Assembly (NCBI GenBank): GCA_021904315.1
Contig: CM038916.1
Location: 3,658,001-3,722,000, forward strand
Direction of reading: 5' to 3'
Origin: Sphagnum magellanicum
Taxonomy: Eukaryota; Streptophyta; Sphagnopsida; Sphagnales; Sphagnaceae
DNA: 64,000 bases
Position 1 is the first letter of the stretch, and each line of letters begins with the position of its first letter. Positions 60,916 through 64,000 of the stretch are shown one piece after another. The position numbers were made by a program, and so were the translations under genes. The notes beneath the pieces were generated by a model. The model was not told where the DNA came from and made no database searches. It saw only the letters and a list, made by a program, of their open reading frames with translations.

Positions 60916-61600
60916 TGTGAGCGTGCCATGATTCACACAGATATTTATATAAACTTGAAATCATGGCATGACTCAAAAAATAGAACCTGAGACAAAAATT
61001 TTGCTCAATTATAACTGCTAAAACAAACAAAAAGTTTTGCATAACAGATTCTAAATATATTAATTATTTGGCAAACATTTGCTGAATCCATTCAATGACT
61101 ATGATATATATGTTCAAGTTCCCGATAATGCTTTCCTCATGCTTTAACTATGGGTAGAGCACATGAGTTTAGAACATTTGCAAAATGTGAACCCAAACTT
61201 GGCTATTGTGTTGTTCTAGGTCCCTTATTTTCGGAAATGCCCTTCACCCACTATATAATCCAACACCTATCCAGTGCATCTTTGTCATTTAATAAATAAG
61301 TAAGTTAATACTACACAATAAGTTAATCACATTCAAATGAGAGAAGATGGATTTTGATAAGTCCATACAATACTGCTTTGAAATACTCTGTCTTTATGTC
61401 TCTCTCTCACACACACATTCTTTGTTTCTATATTGTGATCTTTGCAAGAATCAACAACACCTTGAGCAAATAAGTGAGTACAAACTAATAAGCCATGAAC
61501 TTTCATTTCCTCTGCCACCCTGGGGATTGATTTTGCCTCACATTTTGACACCAGTAGCGCTACCTGCACAATTTTTCAGTTGATGTAGCCAGACTTCAAC
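60916..61600. other. AT-rich DNA between repeat and Helitron fragment
   Basis: No gene seen. A short CA/CT-rich simple stretch lies at 61398-61420. Confidence 0.35.
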
Positions 61601-61601
61601 A

Positions 61602-61991
61602 ATGTCCACACACACGACACTAGCACAGAAGAGTGCAGGAGAAACCCCCCGCCCCAAGATGCTCGAAAACATACAAGAACGTATGCGTGCACTCATTGCG
61701 TAACATGGTAGTGCTTCAGCTACTTTGACAGCCCTTCGGCAACACCTAGAAGCTCAACGGAATGACGAGTAAACTGACTTTTTGGAAAAAAAAATTCCAC
61801 ATATTGATGTTCCGACAGAATTCAATCAAGGCACCTCAAAATCTACACGTGAACGTCGCAATCGCCTAAAGAGAGAACAACATGCTAACCAATGTGAACA
61901 GCCTTCTTTTCACAATGACGCATTACAATTGTTTGGAGACGAAGATGTGTCAGCCCTGGGAGTCTCCACCCTTGTGCTGTGGAATTCTTGA
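61602..61991 (+). pseudogene. Helitron RepHel N-terminal fragment (plus strand)
   Basis: The frame from the ATG at 61602 reads KMLENIQERMRALIA, stop, TALRQHLEAQRNDE, stop, then a basic segment STRERRNRLKREQHANQ and FHNDALQLFGDEDV. Basic RERR..R-type segments followed by acidic text are typical of the region before the Rep domain in plant Helitrons. The assignment rests on that pattern and on adjacency to the Rep and helicase pieces. It has two in-frame stops and no Rep domain follows. Confidence 0.45.
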
Positions 61992-62139
61992 GCTTGCTTC
62001 CAAAATTCAAACTACACAAAGTACGACAAAAACCCACCCAACAACAACATAAGAAAGAACCACAAACACTTAAAACACTTATATTCTACAAATCTTCACG
62101 CCCATAACACAGAATCTTCACACTCAACCACATTACCTG

Positions 62140-62420
62140 AAAATTTAAGCCGAAACCGTCTGAGGAGGACGTCAAGTCACACCCTCGCCAATGTCTGAAG
62201 ATGCGCAGATGCGTCTGAAGACGAGAGCTACTAAGGGAGAAGTCACCAAGAGCGACGGATCCAAGCTGGAACCGTCTGAAGAGGACGTCAAGTCACACCC
62301 TCGCTATATTTAGCTACTGTCTGTAGCCATTATCCGTCCGGAGTCAAGGGAAGGGACTTTCTTCCTTTACAATATATAATATGTATAGTTATTTTTTAAG
62401 AACTTTTGGGGACCACATTA
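62140..62420. repeat. Direct repeats at the right edge of the Helitron complex
   Basis: ACCGTCTGAGGAGGACGTCA (62157) and ACCGTCTGAAGAGGACGTCA (62275) are an internal duplication 118 bp apart. CTCGCTATATTTAGCTACTG at 62302 matches 56994. The phrase with TTATTTTTTAAGAACTTTTG at 62382-62408 matches 56426-56446. The last two pairs bracket the 6-kb Helitron region in direct orientation. Confidence 0.55.
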
Positions 62421-63520
62421 CAAGAAGTTCACTATCCTAGGATCTTACAAAAGGATCTTACGATTTGCCAACATGACATGGGGGGAGCAAAGGGCATTGG
62501 AGGCTCTCATCTTTCAGTTTTGGGTGCATTTTATATGTAAAGGGTGTTAATGACATTATAGCATGTATATGCAATCTCTATTTTGAGACGTGATGTTGCA
62601 GTAGGTGAAGGTTCGTCTAGGCTAGGCCTCCTTTCAGGAAGTCCTCCCCTTTCATTATTTGATATGCTTCTGGTGATAGGAGGAGGTTCAGGAACTTGAT
62701 GTTTCCCTTGTGGTTTGTCCTGTCCTCTTAGGTGGTTGATTTGTCTTCTTGGATGTGGATTTTTCCATTTTATTCCATGTGTTCCCCCTTTTTTGGGTGC
62801 TTTGGTCAATTTATGGTTGGCAGGGTTTCATCATCTTAAAGGTATTCAGTACACTTCTTTCAGCTGGGAAATCCTTGTGTACTCTATAAAGGAGAGAGCA
62901 GGGGAGGTTTGGCTGATTTGGGTTCTTAGCAAGCCTGTGGCTGACCACATGAGGGTGAGGGCAAGCTAGGTGCCAGAATCAGCCAAACCCTGCCCAAAGT
63001 CAGGGAACCATGTTTAAATTAGGAAAAACAAGGCGTCACAAACACGCTGGCCCTGCCAATATATAAGATGTTGTACATCTACCTACTGTGTCCACACTCT
63101 GAACTCCAAAAAAATACTCTGTTCCAATTTAATCAGTCTAAACACTTTCACCTAAGAAACCGGTTCACGTAATGTGAAACCGGTCCTAATAAGGTAAGAC
63201 TTGCAAAAGTTGGATCAAAAAATGCCATAGTCCCAAAAATCTAGGGAGCATGGGAGAAGCATAGCTGAATTGTCCACTTGCCAAGGTGAGCCAGTTTTGC
63301 CATATTAATTGTGCTGGAAAATACAACCTTTACTAAGTAATCCCCCACTTTAACAGCAGGCAAGCCTACTCTCAGGGCAAGAGAACAAACAAATTATGTA
63401 TTGTGGAATGGTCAAACTCCTACCCATTATGTTGGGTAATGTGCTAGCTTGGTAGAACAACCTAGGCAAGGCACCCAACATAATAGGCAAGGCCAAGTGC
63501 ATTGTATGACATTAAGGTCT
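62421..63520. other. Non-genic DNA
   Basis: No gene supported. A minus-strand frame at 62531-62809 (92 codons, Pro/Arg/Lys-rich) and a plus-strand frame at 62715-62969 lack any recognisable features. Confidence 0.35.
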
Positions 63521-63526
63521 GAGGTG

Positions 63527-63830
63527 ACAGATTTTCTTTTCAAAAATTCATTGTTCAACAAACACATTTTGGTCACATTACAAGTGTGTAGTCATGATGG
63601 GAAGATCTTCTTTTCAAAAATTCATTGTTCGACAAACTCATTTTGGTCACATTACAAGTGTGTAGTCATCATGGGAAGATTTTCTTTTCAAAAATTCATT
63701 GTTCAACAAACTCATTTTGGTGACATTACAAATGTGTAATTGTCATGCGAAGATTTTCTTTTCAAAAATTCATTGTCCAACAAACTCATTTTGGTCACAT
63801 TACAAATGTGTAATCGTCATGGGAAGATTG
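63527..63830 (+). repeat. 74-bp tandem repeat, about four copies
   Basis: The GAAGAT anchor lies at 63601, 63675, 63749 and 63823, an exact 74-bp period. The unit contains TTCTTTTCAAAAATTCATTG, TTCAACAAACTCATTTTGG and TCACATTACAAGTGTGTAG. Copies are about 90% or more identical by eye, so the array is young compared with its surroundings. Confidence 0.9.
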
Positions 63831-64000
63831 TATCGGGATAGGCCTTGGTATAACCCATATTATCACCTGACAGAATTGTGTCTCAGCCTACAAGGCTCTT
63901 CACATACTTTAGGCCCATTCCAACCCGTCATATGTTAAGAACACCAGTGGGAGATTAGGAGCCATAATTAAGCCTATTTGGTGGCACAATAAGCCCTATT

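Overview
This window looks like nuclear DNA of a land plant. Four spliced genes or gene ends can be read through GT-AG (once GC-AG) introns with conserved reading phase. They sit between long AT-rich, CpG-poor stretches, decayed transposons and many tandem repeats. The plastidial starch genes point to a green plant. The amylase has a coiled-coil N-terminal half instead of the starch-binding modules I know from Arabidopsis AMY3, and transposon content is high. Both lean weakly towards a seed-free lineage (fern, lycophyte or bryophyte), but that is inference.

Layout. 1-2397 (+): last five exons of LSF1 (LIKE SEX FOUR 1), a starch-bound dual-specificity-phosphatase-like protein with a CBM48 domain; the gene starts left of the window. 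3234-4316 (-): three-exon gene for a small secreted cysteine-rich protein I do not recognise. Upstream of it is a 71-bp tandem array whose units carry splice-donor sequences. 5139-5505: PIF/Harbinger-like MITE. 5.5-13 kb: AT-rich DNA with a hAT transposase relic near 9.6 kb. 13.1-15.4 kb: dispersed repeat, then a 60-bp hairpin-forming satellite in a larger duplicated unit. About 16.6-24.7 kb: GC-rich non-LTR retrotransposon (plant L1 type). Its second ORF keeps one frame for 4 kb apart from about 13 stops. 24.7-32 kb: unassigned DNA, an unrecognised open stretch, and two copies of a TGGGAAC-rich repeat. 32434-37374 (+): plastid-type alpha-amylase (AMY3-like), twelve exons, all GH13 catalytic residues present. 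37.4-49.3 kb: AT-rich gene desert. 49391-53148 (-): L-gulonolactone oxidase-like gene, four coding exons. 53.9-55.2 kb: second copy of the 13-kb repeat and a 45-bp tandem repeat. 56.4-62.4 kb: rearranged Helitron fragments in both orientations, a possible plastid-transit exon and a 42-bp tandem repeat. 63.5-63.8 kb: 74-bp tandem repeat.

Gene relationships. LSF1 and AMY3 both act in breakdown of transitory starch in the chloroplast and lie on the same strand about 30 kb apart. In Arabidopsis LSF1 acts mainly as a non-catalytic partner of beta-amylases, and AMY3 is an endo-amylase. The GulLO-like gene belongs to an ascorbate-related FAD oxidase family and has no obvious link to them. I found no rRNA, tRNA or CRISPR.
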